64,000 nt of DNA, taken from positions 1-64,000 of the forward strand of contig NZ_BOPG01000045.1 in assembly GCF_016863635.1 (NCBI RefSeq), written 5' to 3'. This document shows, piece after piece, positions 16,750 to 26,802 of the stretch; positions within the stretch are counted from its first letter, which is position 1; each line of letters opens with the position of its first letter. The DNA is from Virgisporangium aurantiacum. Its GTDB lineage: Bacteria; Actinomycetota; Actinomycetes; Mycobacteriales; Micromonosporaceae. The notes under the pieces are model-generated. The model saw only the letters and a list, made by a program, of their open reading frames with translations. It made no database searches and was not told the DNA's origin. A program made the position numbers and the translations under genes.

Positions 16750-18368
16750 GACGCGTCGGCCAGCAGCGGTTCGAGCACCAGGCGAGGGTACTCGGAGACG
16801 AGCGCCCGGAGCCGCCACTTGTCCAGCACCAGGGCCAGCAGGGCGTTGTCGCGGTCGCGGGTGAGGACCTCCACCCCGCGTTCGGTCTGCAGCGTGTCGC
16901 GGCCGGCCGGGTCGGTGCGGCGGGCCATGCGGTAGGGCAGGTGCTCCAGTTCGGTGGGCACGCCGAACTCGACGGTGAGGCGGTACGTGGCGACCTCGAA
17001 CTGCATCGGGCCGACCGCGGCCAGCACCGGCGCCTGGTCGCCGCGGGCGTTCGACCGCAGCACCTGCACGATGCCCTCGGCGTCGAGTTGCTCGATGCCG
17101 CGGCGGAAGCGCTTGAACTTCGACGAGTCGGTGGCCCGCAGAACCGCGAAGTGCTCCGGCGCGAACGACGGCAGCGGCGGATAGCTGACCACGGGACCGG
17201 CGTGCAGCGTGTCGCCGATGGCCAGCGCGGTCGCGTTGACGAGGCCGACCACGTCGCCCGGGTACGCCTCGTCGAGGGTCTCCCGGTCGCGGCCGAACAC
17301 CTGCTGGGCGTACTTGGTGGCGAACGGCCGGCCGGTGGTGGCGTGGGTCACGACCATGCCGCGCTCGAAGCGTCCCGAACAGACCCGGACGAACGCGATC
17401 TGGTCGCGGTGCGACGGGTTCATGTTCGCCTGGATCTTGAAAACGAACCCGGAGAACGGGGCGTCGATCGCCCGGGCCTGCCCGTCGGTGTCGGGGCGCG
17501 GGCGCGGCGGCGGGGCGTGCTCGACGAGGACGTCGAGAAGCTGCCGGACGCCGGCGTTGGCCACCGCCGCGCCGAACAGCACCGGCGTGGTGGTGGCGGC
17601 GTTGAACGCGGCCTCGTCGTGGTCGGCGCCGGTGAGCGTGAGCAGGTCGAGTTCCTCGACGGCGCGGTGCCAGTCGGGGCCGAACCTCTCGGCCGCTCCG
17701 GCGGGCGCGAGGTGCTCCTCGATCGCGGCGGTCGCACCGCCCGGGCTCCGCTCGAACCGGACCATCCCGCCGGTGCGCCGGTCGACGACGCCGTGGAACT
17801 GCCCGGCGATCCCGACCGGCCAGGTCAACGGCGTGCACTTCAGCCCGATCCGCCGCTCGATCTCGTCGAGCAGGGCGAGCGGCTCGTGACCGGGCCGGTC
17901 CCACTTGTTGATGAACGTGATCACCGGAACCCGCCGGTGCCGGCACACCTCGAACAGCTTCAGCGTCTGCGGTTCGAGGCCCTTCGCGGCGTCGAGCAGC
18001 ATCACCGCGCAGTCGACCGCGGTGAGGACGCGGTAGGTGTCCTCGGAGAAGTCGGCGTGCCCCGGCGTGTCGAGCAGGTTGATGACCGCGTCGCGGTAGG
18101 CGAACTGCAGCGCCGTCGAGCTGATCGAGATGCCGCGCTGGCGTTCGATGGCCATCCAGTCGGACACCGTCGCGTTGCGTCCCGCCTTGCCGTGGACGGC
18201 GCCGGCCTCCCCGATCGCACGGGCGTGCAACGCCAGCGCCTCGGTGAGCGTCGACTTACCGGCGTCGGGATGGCTGATCACGGCGAACGTGCGTCGCCGT
18301 GCCGCCTGGCCCGCCACCGTCACCACCGGGGCTGTCGTCGCCGTTCCGGACACGAGTTTCCACACCAC
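16728..18368 (-). CDS. prfC: Peptide chain release factor 3
   Basis: A 546-aa translational GTPase that recycles RF1/RF2 from the ribosome. G1 is AVISHPDAGKSTLTEAL, the switch I/G2 region is WMAIERQRGISISSTALQF, G3 is LLDTPGHADFSEDT and G4 is FINKWDR. The RF3-specific mark is the RGIS block followed directly by the short loop to DTPGHADFSEDTYR. Domains II and III follow, with FKIQANMNPSHRDQIAFVRV, a block diagnostic of RF3. The length is slightly above the usual 525-530 residues because the first 20 or so are weakly supported; the true start may be an internal GTG. It is flanked by a divergent flavin oxidoreductase gene. Confidence 0.95.
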   Translation of the reverse strand: MVWKLVSGTATTAPVVTVAGQAARRRTFAVISHPDAGKSTLTEALALHARAIGEAGAVHGKAGRNATVSDWMAIERQRGISISSTALQFAYRDAVINLLDTPGHADFSEDTYRVLTAVDCAVMLLDAAKGLEPQTLKLFEVCRHRRVPVITFINKWDRPGHEPLALLDEIERRIGLKCTPLTWPVGIAGQFHGVVDRRTGGMVRFERSPGGATAAIEEHLAPAGAAERFGPDWHRAVEELDLLTLTGADHDEAAFNAATTTPVLFGAAVANAGVRQLLDVLVEHAPPPRPRPDTDGQARAIDAPFSGFVFKIQANMNPSHRDQIAFVRVCSGRFERGMVVTHATTGRPFATKYAQQVFGRDRETLDEAYPGDVVGLVNATALAIGDTLHAGPVVSYPPLPSFAPEHFAVLRATDSSKFKRFRRGIEQLDAEGIVQVLRSNARGDQAPVLAAVGPMQFEVATYRLTVEFGVPTELEHLPYRMARRTDPAGRDTLQTERGVEVLTRDRDNALLALVLDKWRLRALVSEYPRLVLEPLLADASYEAVAT

Positions 18369-18427
18369 CTGTCGTCTGGGGATTGATACCGACTCTATCT
18401 CGCCGATCTCCCGGGCGATGATGATGC

Positions 18428-19390
18428 ATGCTCCCGACGCCCTTCACCGACCTGTTCGGCATTCCGCATCCGATCATGCTGGCGCCGATGGGCGGGTCGG
18501 CCGGTGGCGCGCTCGCCGCGGCCGTCTCGCGCGGTGGCGGGCTCGGGATGCTCGGCGCCGCGAACGGCGATCCGGAGTGGATGGCCCGGGAACTGGCGAT
18601 CGTGGCGGCCGGCACCGACCGGCCCTGGGGCATCGGGTTCCTCACCTGGGCGATCGACGCCGGTGCGGTGGAGCGCGCGCTGGCGCACCGGCCGCGGGCG
18701 GTCATGCTCTCGTTCGGCGATCCCGGCCCGTACGTCGGCCTGGTCCGCGCCGCGGGCGCGGTCCTGATCATCCAGGTGACCGACGACGAGGAGGCGCGGC
18801 GGGCCGTCGACCTGGGCGCCGACGTCATCGTGGCGCAGGGCACCGAGGCCGGCGGCCACGGCGCCCGGCGCGGGCGGTCGACGCTGCCGTTCGTGCCCGT
18901 CGTGGTCGACCTCGCCGCGCCCGTCCCGGTGCTGGCCGCCGGCGGGATCGCCGACGGCCGTGGGGTGGCCGCCGCGCTGGCGCTGGGTGCCGCCGGCGCC
19001 GTGATCGGGACCCGCTTCCAGGCGACCACCGAGGCGCTGGTCGACGCCGCGACCGTCAAAGCGATCGTGGACGCGCGTGGGGCGGACACCGAACGTAACA
19101 GCGTGCTCGACATCGCCCGCGGCTCCCGGTGGCCGTCGGCGTACACCGCCCGCACCCTCGGCCACCCGTACCTCGACCGGTGGCGCGGCCGCGAGGCCGA
19201 CATCGCCGCCGACGAGCGGGCCCGGCGGGACTACGCGGACGACCTGGCCCGCGGCGCCATTCCCGCGCTGCCCCGCTGGGCGGGCGAGGGTGTCGACCTC
19301 ATCACCGACGCGCCCTCGGCCACGGAGCTCGTGGCGCGGCTGGCCGCCCAGGCGGAGAACGCACTGGACGCGGTGACCCGTGTGACCTGA
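18428..19390 (+). CDS. NAD(P)H-dependent flavin oxidoreductase / nitronate monooxygenase family
   Basis: A 320-aa FMN-binding TIM-barrel protein of the 2-nitropropane-dioxygenase group. It starts PFTDLFGIPHPIMLAPMGGS, the family's N-terminal FMN contact. It continues with DVIVAQGTEAGGHGARRG (catalytic-loop His and phosphate site), VPVLAAGGIADGRGVAAAL, and GAAGAVIGTRFQATTEA. Such enzymes oxidise propionate-3-nitronate or act as enoyl reductases. It is divergent to prfC across 59 bp and not in an obvious operon with the following GGDEF-EAL gene. Substrate assignment would need biochemical data. Confidence 0.9.
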   Translation: MLPTPFTDLFGIPHPIMLAPMGGSAGGALAAAVSRGGGLGMLGAANGDPEWMARELAIVAAGTDRPWGIGFLTWAIDAGAVERALAHRPRAVMLSFGDPGPYVGLVRAAGAVLIIQVTDDEEARRAVDLGADVIVAQGTEAGGHGARRGRSTLPFVPVVVDLAAPVPVLAAGGIADGRGVAAALALGAAGAVIGTRFQATTEALVDAATVKAIVDARGADTERNSVLDIARGSRWPSAYTARTLGHPYLDRWRGREADIAADERARRDYADDLARGAIPALPRWAGEGVDLITDAPSATELVARLAAQAENALDAVTRVT

Positions 19391-19440
19391 CCCACGGTGA
19401 AACTCCTCAACGTCGAGCGGTCGCCGCCGATCGGTCCGGC

Positions 19441-21675
19441 GTGCGGAGCTGGACAGGTGAACGGGTGTGGCTGGGGTGGCTCCTGTGCGGGATCACCTCG
19501 GTCGCGGTCTACCTGCAGCTGCCGGACGGGCTCACGGCCAGCGTCCTGTACGAGGTCATCGGTGCCGCCTCGGCGGTCGGGATCCTCGTCGGGGTGCGGC
19601 TGAACCGGCCCGCCCGCCCGTGGATCTGGTACTGGTTCGCGGCCGGGCAGGGCACCTGGGTCGTCGGCGACATCATCTGGACCTACTACGTCTACGGGCT
19701 GCACGAGGAGCCGTACCCCTCGGTGGCCGACGCCTTCTACCTGAGCGCGTACCCGATGCTGCTCGCCGGGCTCGTCCTGCTCGTGCGGCACCGGTCCGGG
19801 AGAGGCACCGGCCGCGACGTCGCCTCGCTGGTCGACGCCGCGATCGTGGCGACCGGGCTGGGCCTGGTGTTCTGGGTGCTCGTGATCCGGCCGATCGCCG
19901 AGGACACGTCGACGTCGATGGCCGAGCGGCTCATCGGCTGGTCGTACCCGGCCGCCGACGTGGTCATCCTGGTCATGCTGCTGCGCGCCTTCGCCGGTAG
20001 CGGGATCCGCACCGCGGCCTTCCGGCTCCTCGGCTGGGCGGGGACGCTGCTGCTCGGCTCCGACGTCGGTTACTCCGTAATGTCGCTGCACTCGTCCTAC
20101 GAGGGTGGCCTCCTGGACGCCGGCTGGCTGCTCTCCTACGTGCTGTGGACGACCGCCGCCCTGCACCCGTCCATGTCCCGGATCGCCGGGGGCGGACCCG
20201 CCGACGCGACCGCGGTCGGCCCCGGCCGGCTGGTGCTCCTCGCCGCGAGCCTCCTGCTCACCCCCGGGCTGCTGTTCATCCAGGGCGCGCTGGGGACGAA
20301 GGTGGACTGGCTGGCGATCGGCACCGCCGCGGTGGTGCTGTTCGGCCTGTTGCTGGTGCGGCTGGGCGGCTTCGTCAGGCAGGTCCGGTGTCAGTCCGAC
20401 GAGCTGAGCCGCCTCGCGATGCACGACGACCTGACCGGCCTGGCGAACCGGCGGCTGCTGGAGAAGCGGCTGGGCATCGCCGCGCATCAGGGTGTCCAGC
20501 TGGCGTTGATCGACCTGGACGGGTTCAAGACCGTCAACGACCGGCTCGGGCATCCGGTCGGCGACCAGCTCCTCGCCGTCGTGGGGCAGCGGCTGAACGC
20601 GCTGGTGCGGCCCACCGACACCGTCGCCCGGATGGGCGGGGACGAGTTCGCCGTCCTGATGCCCGGTGCCGACGCGGCGACCGCCGACCGGGTCGTCGAC
20701 CGCGTCGCCGAGGCGCTCCAGGAGCCCGTGTCGGTGGCCGGCAACGACCTGCTCGTCGGCGCCAGCATCGGCGTCGCCGACAGCACCGGCGGCACCGACC
20801 CGGCGGAGATCATGCGCCGGGCCGACGTGGCGATGTACGCGGCGAAGGAGCGCCGGGGCCGGGCGCTGCGGTACCGGCCGGACCTCGACGAGCGCGCCGC
20901 CGAGGACGCCCGGCTGGGCGCGCAGCTGCGGATCGCGCTGGACACCGGTCAGCTGCGGCTGGTGTACCAGCCCATCGTGGAGCTTCCGGAGGGCCGGACC
21001 GTCGCCGTCGAGACGCTGGTGCGGTGGGACCATCCCGAGCTGGGCGAGGTGGGTCCGGCGACGTTCATCCCGTTCACCGAGCGCAGCGGGCTGATCGTCG
21101 AGCTCGGCGCCTGGGTGCTGCGTACGGCGTGCGCACAGGCACAGCTCTGGCGGACGACGCTGGGCGGGCACGCGCCGCAGCGGATCAGCGTGAACGTGTC
21201 GCCGCGGCAGCTCACCGAGCCCGGCTTCGCCGACATGGTGATCGCGACGCTGGCCGAGACCGGACTGCCCGCGGGGTGCCTGGCCGTCGAGGTGACCGAG
21301 ACCGCCGTGTTCACCGGCGGGAAGGCCATCGACGCGCTGCACGACCTGCACCGGCACGGCGTGCGGATCGCGCTGGACGACTTCGGGACCGGCTACTCGT
21401 CGCTGGGCCTGCTGCAGACCGTGCCGGTCGACATCCTCAAGGTCGACAAGTCGTTCGTCGACGGCATCGCCGTGGCCGGCCGCGAGTCGGTCATCGCCCG
21501 GGCGCTGATCGGCGTCAGTACCGGGCTCGGGCTGACCGCCGTCGCGGAGGGCGTCGAGACCGCCGAACAGGCGAACGAGCTGTACCGCATGGGGTACCGG
21601 TACGCGCAGGGCTACTACTTCGGCCGGCCGACCGCCGAGCCGGTGTTCCAGGTGCCGGTCCACGCCGCGGCGTGA
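19441..21675 (+). CDS. Membrane GGDEF-EAL protein (c-di-GMP turnover)
   Basis: A 744-aa protein. About eight membrane helices occupy residues 1-310, then a GGDEF domain with MHDDLTGLANRRLLEKRL, LIDLDGFKTVNDRLGHPVGD and intact RMGGDEFAVLMPG near residue 398. An EAL domain follows with AVETLVRWDHPELG near 522 (ETL in place of EAL, Glu retained), SVNVSPRQL, LDDFGTGYSSL and VDILKVDKSFV. Both active sites look competent, so synthesis and hydrolysis of c-di-GMP are possible. No allosteric RxxD is obvious before GGDEF. The start GTG 19441 is chosen because the longer frame upstream overlaps the preceding gene and is Arg-rich. Confidence 0.9.
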   Translation: MRSWTGERVWLGWLLCGITSVAVYLQLPDGLTASVLYEVIGAASAVGILVGVRLNRPARPWIWYWFAAGQGTWVVGDIIWTYYVYGLHEEPYPSVADAFYLSAYPMLLAGLVLLVRHRSGRGTGRDVASLVDAAIVATGLGLVFWVLVIRPIAEDTSTSMAERLIGWSYPAADVVILVMLLRAFAGSGIRTAAFRLLGWAGTLLLGSDVGYSVMSLHSSYEGGLLDAGWLLSYVLWTTAALHPSMSRIAGGGPADATAVGPGRLVLLAASLLLTPGLLFIQGALGTKVDWLAIGTAAVVLFGLLLVRLGGFVRQVRCQSDELSRLAMHDDLTGLANRRLLEKRLGIAAHQGVQLALIDLDGFKTVNDRLGHPVGDQLLAVVGQRLNALVRPTDTVARMGGDEFAVLMPGADAATADRVVDRVAEALQEPVSVAGNDLLVGASIGVADSTGGTDPAEIMRRADVAMYAAKERRGRALRYRPDLDERAAEDARLGAQLRIALDTGQLRLVYQPIVELPEGRTVAVETLVRWDHPELGEVGPATFIPFTERSGLIVELGAWVLRTACAQAQLWRTTLGGHAPQRISVNVSPRQLTEPGFADMVIATLAETGLPAGCLAVEVTETAVFTGGKAIDALHDLHRHGVRIALDDFGTGYSSLGLLQTVPVDILKVDKSFVDGIAVAGRESVIARALIGVSTGLGLTAVAEGVETAEQANELYRMGYRYAQGYYFGRPTAEPVFQVPVHAAA

Positions 21676-21687
21676 CCGGGCGGGGGA

Positions 21688-22008
21688 TCACGACCAGGCG
21701 ATGGTGAACACCCGGTCCAGGCCGGTCACCTCGAACAGGCGCATGACCCGCAGGGTCGGGTCGCGCAGCACGAGGCCGCCGTTCGACCCGGTGGCCTTGA
21801 AGATCTTGATGATCGCGGCGAGGCCGGCGGAGTCGCAGAAGATGAGCCGGGACAGGTCGAGCACGACCGTCTTCGCCCGGCCCGTGTGCGGCTCGAGGGC
21901 CTCGGTCAACTGGCCGTGCGTCTGGAAGTCGAGATCTCCGTCGAGCGCCACGCGCACCTCGGTGCCGTCGGCGGAGATCGTGACCTTCAGATCGCGGTTC
22001 GGAGCCAT
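21688..22008 (-). CDS. STAS-domain anti-sigma factor antagonist
   Basis: A 106-aa STAS protein. It shows VRVALDGDLDFQTHGQLTEAL, VVLDLSRLIFCDSAGLAAI and MRLFEVTGLDRVFTIAWS. The Ser in F-C-D-S-A-G-L is the residue phosphorylated by partner anti-sigma kinases in the SpoIIAA/RsbV family, so the partner switch appears functional. No anti-sigma kinase is next to it. ATG 22008 is preferred over 22011 by spacing from AGAAGG. It is convergent with the GGDEF-EAL gene (12 nt apart) and divergent from otsA. Confidence 0.9.
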   Translation of the reverse strand: MAPNRDLKVTISADGTEVRVALDGDLDFQTHGQLTEALEPHTGRAKTVVLDLSRLIFCDSAGLAAIIKIFKATGSNGGLVLRDPTLRVMRLFEVTGLDRVFTIAWS

Positions 22009-22142
22009 CATTCTGCCTTCTTGAGCCGGGGACCCGAAGGCTTGAGACCTCACCGTACCGGCGGTGGCCGGGGGCGGCGACTCGAGGAGACCGCGTCAGC
22101 CCACCGGCGTTGCGGACCGCCGTTCTGGGTAGTAGCCCGTGC

Positions 22143-23515
<1,373 letters not shown>

Positions 23516-23519
<4 letters not shown>

Positions 23520-24550
23520 CGCCTCGCTTCGTGCTCGGCGCGGGCCGGCGCGCCGACGTGGTGCAGGTACCGCAGCGCCTGCCGGTAGGACCTGATGAGA
23601 CCGGTCTGCTCGTAGGAGACACCGACCTCGTCGCAGAAGGCGCGCACGATCGGCTGGGCCTTGCGCAGGTTGGGCGTCGGCATGCCGGGGAACAGGTGGT
23701 GCTCGATCTGGTAGTTCAGGCCGCCGAGCGCCGCGTCGGTGAGCCAGTTGCCGTCGACGTTGCGCGATGTCAGCACCTGCTTGCGCAGGAAATCCTCGTC
23801 GCCGGTCGGGTGCGGCATCCCCTTGTGGTTGGGCGCGAACGTCATGCCGAGGTAGACGCCGAACAGCGCCTGGTGCACGACGACGAACGCGACCCCCTGC
23901 AACGGCGAGAGGACCAGCAGCACCGCCGACAGGTAGAAGAGGGCGTGCAGGAGCAGGAGAATGCCCTCCAACTGCCGACGCTTCACCGTGCCGTTGCGCA
24001 CCGCCTTGATGCTCTCCACCTTCAGGTCGAGGGCGAGCAGCGTGAGGAGCGGAAAGAACAGCCCGGCCTGGTGCCGGGTGATGAACCCTTTCAGGCCACG
24101 GCGGCCGACAGCGGACTCGGTGGCCCAGATGAGCACCGCGGGCGCCACGTCGGGGTCGAGGTCGTCGTGGTTGGGATTGTTGTGGTGACGCGTGTGCTTG
24201 TCGGTCCACCAGCCGAAGCTCATCCCGATGCCGAGGTTGCCGATCAGTCGACCGGCGAACTCGCCGGGCTTCCTGGTGCGGAACACCTGACGGTGGGCCA
24301 GATCGTGCCCCACCAGCCCCGCCTGTGTGAACGTGACGGCCAGGAACGCCGCCGTGGCCAGTTGCCACCAGGACGGGCCGATCAGGAAGAACGCCGCCCA
24401 CCCGCCGAAGAACATGAAAGCGACGACGCACAGCCGTGCGGCGTAGTAGATGGGCCGGCGCCGCATCAGCCCGGCGCTGGTGATCCGGCGCGACAGAACG
24501 GCGAAGTCGCTGCCGACCGTCGCGCGCGAGGGCGCCATCGAAGTCGTCAT
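23516..24550 (-). CDS. Membrane fatty acid desaturase
   Basis: A 344-aa di-iron desaturase with about four membrane helices. The three histidine boxes are GHDLAH, KHTRHHNNPNHDD and YQIEHHLFPGMPTPNL. The spacing and the Q-x-x-H-H third box match acyl-lipid desaturases of the DesA3/linoleoyl type. It introduces a double bond into membrane or storage lipid acyl chains, using electrons from a ferredoxin or reductase not encoded nearby. The start is set at ATG 24550 (MTTSMAPSRATVG). The longer frame from 24589 is possible but has no ribosome binding site. It is convergent with otsA. Confidence 0.92.
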
Positions 24551-24669
24551 GATCTCATCAAACCGCACCGGCGACGGCGTCGCCGGCAACGGTGCCTACC
24601 CCGGCCGAAAAGACTGCCCGTACCATCGACCGGCCGAGCCCGTCGGTGGGTCCAATGTGGACAGAGTGA

Positions 24670-24951
24670 TCAGAACGCCGGTTGGGCCGGCGTGATCCAG
24701 AACGCCCCGCGTTCGGTGTCGTAGTCGTAGATGAGGCCGACCCAACCGGTGCCGACCGCGTACCCGGTGAGCCGCACCTGGATGGTCGTGACGGAGCCGT
24801 CGTCGTCGGTCACCTCGGCCTGGCCGAATTCGGGACTCACCTCGCCGGTGCACACCACGCAGGACCGGCCGACGAAGTCCACTCTGGACGGTGGCGGGTG
24901 CTGCGGCCGCAGGCGCCGCATCACGTTCAGAAGACTGGTCACGTTTCTCAC
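24670..24951 (-). CDS. Small OB-like domain protein (YqiJ/NfeD-C-like)
   Basis: A 93-aa protein. Residues 23-90 read DFVGRSCVVCTGEVSPEFGQ, AEVTDDDGSVTTIQVRL and GLIYDYDTERGAFWITP. The V-G-R-x-x-V-V-x-x-G-x-V-x-P-E-F-G-Q-A-E pattern resembles the OB-fold tail of YqiJ/NfeD membrane proteins, here without the membrane part. This likeness is judged by eye only. Two Cys lie two residues apart (CVVC), which could bind metal or form a disulphide. It is an orphan gene on the minus strand between the desaturase and the divergent PucR gene. The function is unknown. Confidence 0.5.
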   Translation of the reverse strand: MRNVTSLLNVMRRLRPQHPPPSRVDFVGRSCVVCTGEVSPEFGQAEVTDDDGSVTTIQVRLTGYAVGTGWVGLIYDYDTERGAFWITPAQPAF

Positions 24952-25064
24952 CTCCCGTCTCTGTCGCGTTCAGAATCGCCGACGGTGGATGCGGTCGGTA
25001 GGCTCCGGGTCGGCTACGGTTGGGGTCGATTCATTGCCGAGTTCCGGCAACGAAGGGGGCGAGG

Positions 25065-26186
25065 ATGCCGAGTCGCCGAGAGACCATCGCGTCGATCGTC
25101 CGGCGGGCGGCCGCGGCGAGCGGCACCGATCCCGGTCTCCTCGACGGCTATCTGGAGATCCTGCGCGAGGTCCGGCGCACCGGGCGCGGCCTCACCCGCA
25201 AGGAACACGACGACCGGCGGCTCCTCGGGCGTCGCGCGGCGGAGAACGACGTTCCGCTCCGCACGCTCGTCGACGTCTACCTCGGCGCCACCCGGTTGGC
25301 GTGGACCGACCTTCCGGGCGGCGACACGCCGCGCCGGCACGACGTCACCGCGGCCGTCCTGCGGGCGGCGAACGAGGCGGTCGTCGCGCTCGCCGACGGC
25401 TACGAAGACGCGCAGCGGTCGGCCATCCGGGCGGAGGAGGCGCAGCGCCGGGAGTTCGTCGACGACCTGCTGCACGGCGCCGACCCCGGCCGGCTGGCCG
25501 AACGGGCCGGGCGGTTCGGGCTGCACCTGGTCGCCCATCACGTCGTCGCCGTGGTGCGGGGCGATCCGCCGTTCACCGACGCCGCCGAGCACACGCACGG
25601 CCTGGCCGAGGCGGTGCGCGCCCGGCTGGGCGGAACCGGTGTCCTGGTGGCCACCAAGGAGGGGCTGCTGGTGTGCGTCGTGCAGAGCACCGACGGCACC
25701 GGGTTGTACGGGCACATCCTCGCCGCCGTTGGCCGGGAACGGCCGGGAACGATCGGGATCGGCCGGCCGCAACCGGGGCCCGGCGGGGTCGCGCGGTCGT
25801 ACGACGAGGCGCGCACGGCACTGGAACTCGCCGGCCGCCTCGGGGTGTCCGCGCGGCACCTGCTCGGCGCCGACCTGCTCGTGTACCAGGTGCTGGGCCG
25901 CGACCGCGCGGCGATGGTCGACCTCGTCGACACGGTGCTGTCGCCGTTGCGCGACGCGCGCGGCGGCCCCCAGCCGCTGCTCGACACGCTCACCGCCTAC
26001 TTCCGGGCCGGCAACGCCACGGCGGCGGCCCGCGACCTGCACCTGAGCGTGCGCGCGCTCACCTACCGGCTGGCGCGCATCCACCGGCTCACCGGTCACG
26101 ACCCGACCGACCCCGACCACCGCTACACCCTGGAGACGGCGGTGCTCGGCGCCCGCATGCTCGACTGGTCACGGGTCGCCGCATGA
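25065..26186 (+). CDS. PucR/CdaR-type transcriptional regulator
   Basis: A 373-aa regulator. An N-terminal alpha-helical region (residues 1-130; RETIASIVRRAAAASG, LRTLVDVYLGATRLAW) resembles the RsbR-like sensory part. A middle GGDEF-like degenerate domain follows, and the C-terminal PucR helix-turn-helix reads LTAYFRAGNATAAARDLHLS, VRALTYRLARIHRLTGHDPT, with the family's typical N-x-x-x-x-A-R-x-L-x-x-x-x-x-T-x-x-x-R-L pattern. The ATG at 25065 has an upstream GGGGG/GAGG ribosome binding site. The stop codon overlaps the next gene's start (ATGA), so the two are translationally coupled. Target genes are not evident; the coupled kinase may modify or supply its signal. Confidence 0.85.
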   Translation: MPSRRETIASIVRRAAAASGTDPGLLDGYLEILREVRRTGRGLTRKEHDDRRLLGRRAAENDVPLRTLVDVYLGATRLAWTDLPGGDTPRRHDVTAAVLRAANEAVVALADGYEDAQRSAIRAEEAQRREFVDDLLHGADPGRLAERAGRFGLHLVAHHVVAVVRGDPPFTDAAEHTHGLAEAVRARLGGTGVLVATKEGLLVCVVQSTDGTGLYGHILAAVGRERPGTIGIGRPQPGPGGVARSYDEARTALELAGRLGVSARHLLGADLLVYQVLGRDRAAMVDLVDTVLSPLRDARGGPQPLLDTLTAYFRAGNATAAARDLHLSVRALTYRLARIHRLTGHDPTDPDHRYTLETAVLGARMLDWSRVAA

Positions 26187-26749
26187 TGTGGACGATCACG
26201 GTGGTCTGCGGCGCGTCGGGGGTCGGCAAGTCCAGCGTCGCCCGTCCGCTGGCGGCCCGGTTCGGAGTGCCACTGATCGAGGCCGACGACATCGTGACCG
26301 CGTTGACCGCGCTCACCACCCCCGCCACGCACCCCGTGCTGCACCGCTGGCACACCGACCCCACCGCGCGCACCTGGGAACCGGAGCGGATCGTCGAGCA
26401 CACCCTCGCCGTGGCCGCGGAGCTCGCGCCCGGGTTCCGGGCGGTCGTCGCCGATCACCTCGAGTTCCGGGCACCGGCGGTCATCGAGGGCGACTACCTC
26501 ACGCCCGACCTCGTCACCGGGCTCGACGGCGCGCGGGCCGTCGTCATGGACGAATCCGACGAGGACCGCATCGTCGACAACTTCCGCCGGCGCGAGCCCG
26601 CCGCCGGCGAACAGCGGATCCGGGCCCGGGTCAGCGCGCTCTTCAACGCCCGGCTGGTGGCACTGGCCGCGCACGCCGGCGTCCCGGTGGTCGCGTCGCG
26701 GCCGTTCGGCGACGCCGTCGACCGGGTGGACCGCGCGCTGCGCAGCTGA
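26183..26749 (+). CDS. Small P-loop kinase-like protein
   Basis: A 188-aa protein beginning with a Walker A motif, VVCGASGVGKSSVARPLAAR, then an acidic Walker B-like VVADHLEF and a lid-like Arg-rich helix (RIVDNFRRREPAAGEQRIR). It resembles 2-phosphoglycerate kinase or gluconate-kinase-type proteins that phosphorylate small metabolites. ATG 26183 overlaps the stop of the PucR gene by 4 nt; a second ATG at 26186 is possible. The pairing suggests the regulator and kinase act on the same metabolite, which is an inference. No adjacent catabolic genes identify that compound. Confidence 0.75.
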   Translation: MMWTITVVCGASGVGKSSVARPLAARFGVPLIEADDIVTALTALTTPATHPVLHRWHTDPTARTWEPERIVEHTLAVAAELAPGFRAVVADHLEFRAPAVIEGDYLTPDLVTGLDGARAVVMDESDEDRIVDNFRRREPAAGEQRIRARVSALFNARLVALAAHAGVPVVASRPFGDAVDRVDRALRS

Positions 26750-26802
26750 AAAGCACAGCATTCGCACACCCGGCGCACAAGTCCGGCCCGTATCCACGAT
26801 GG

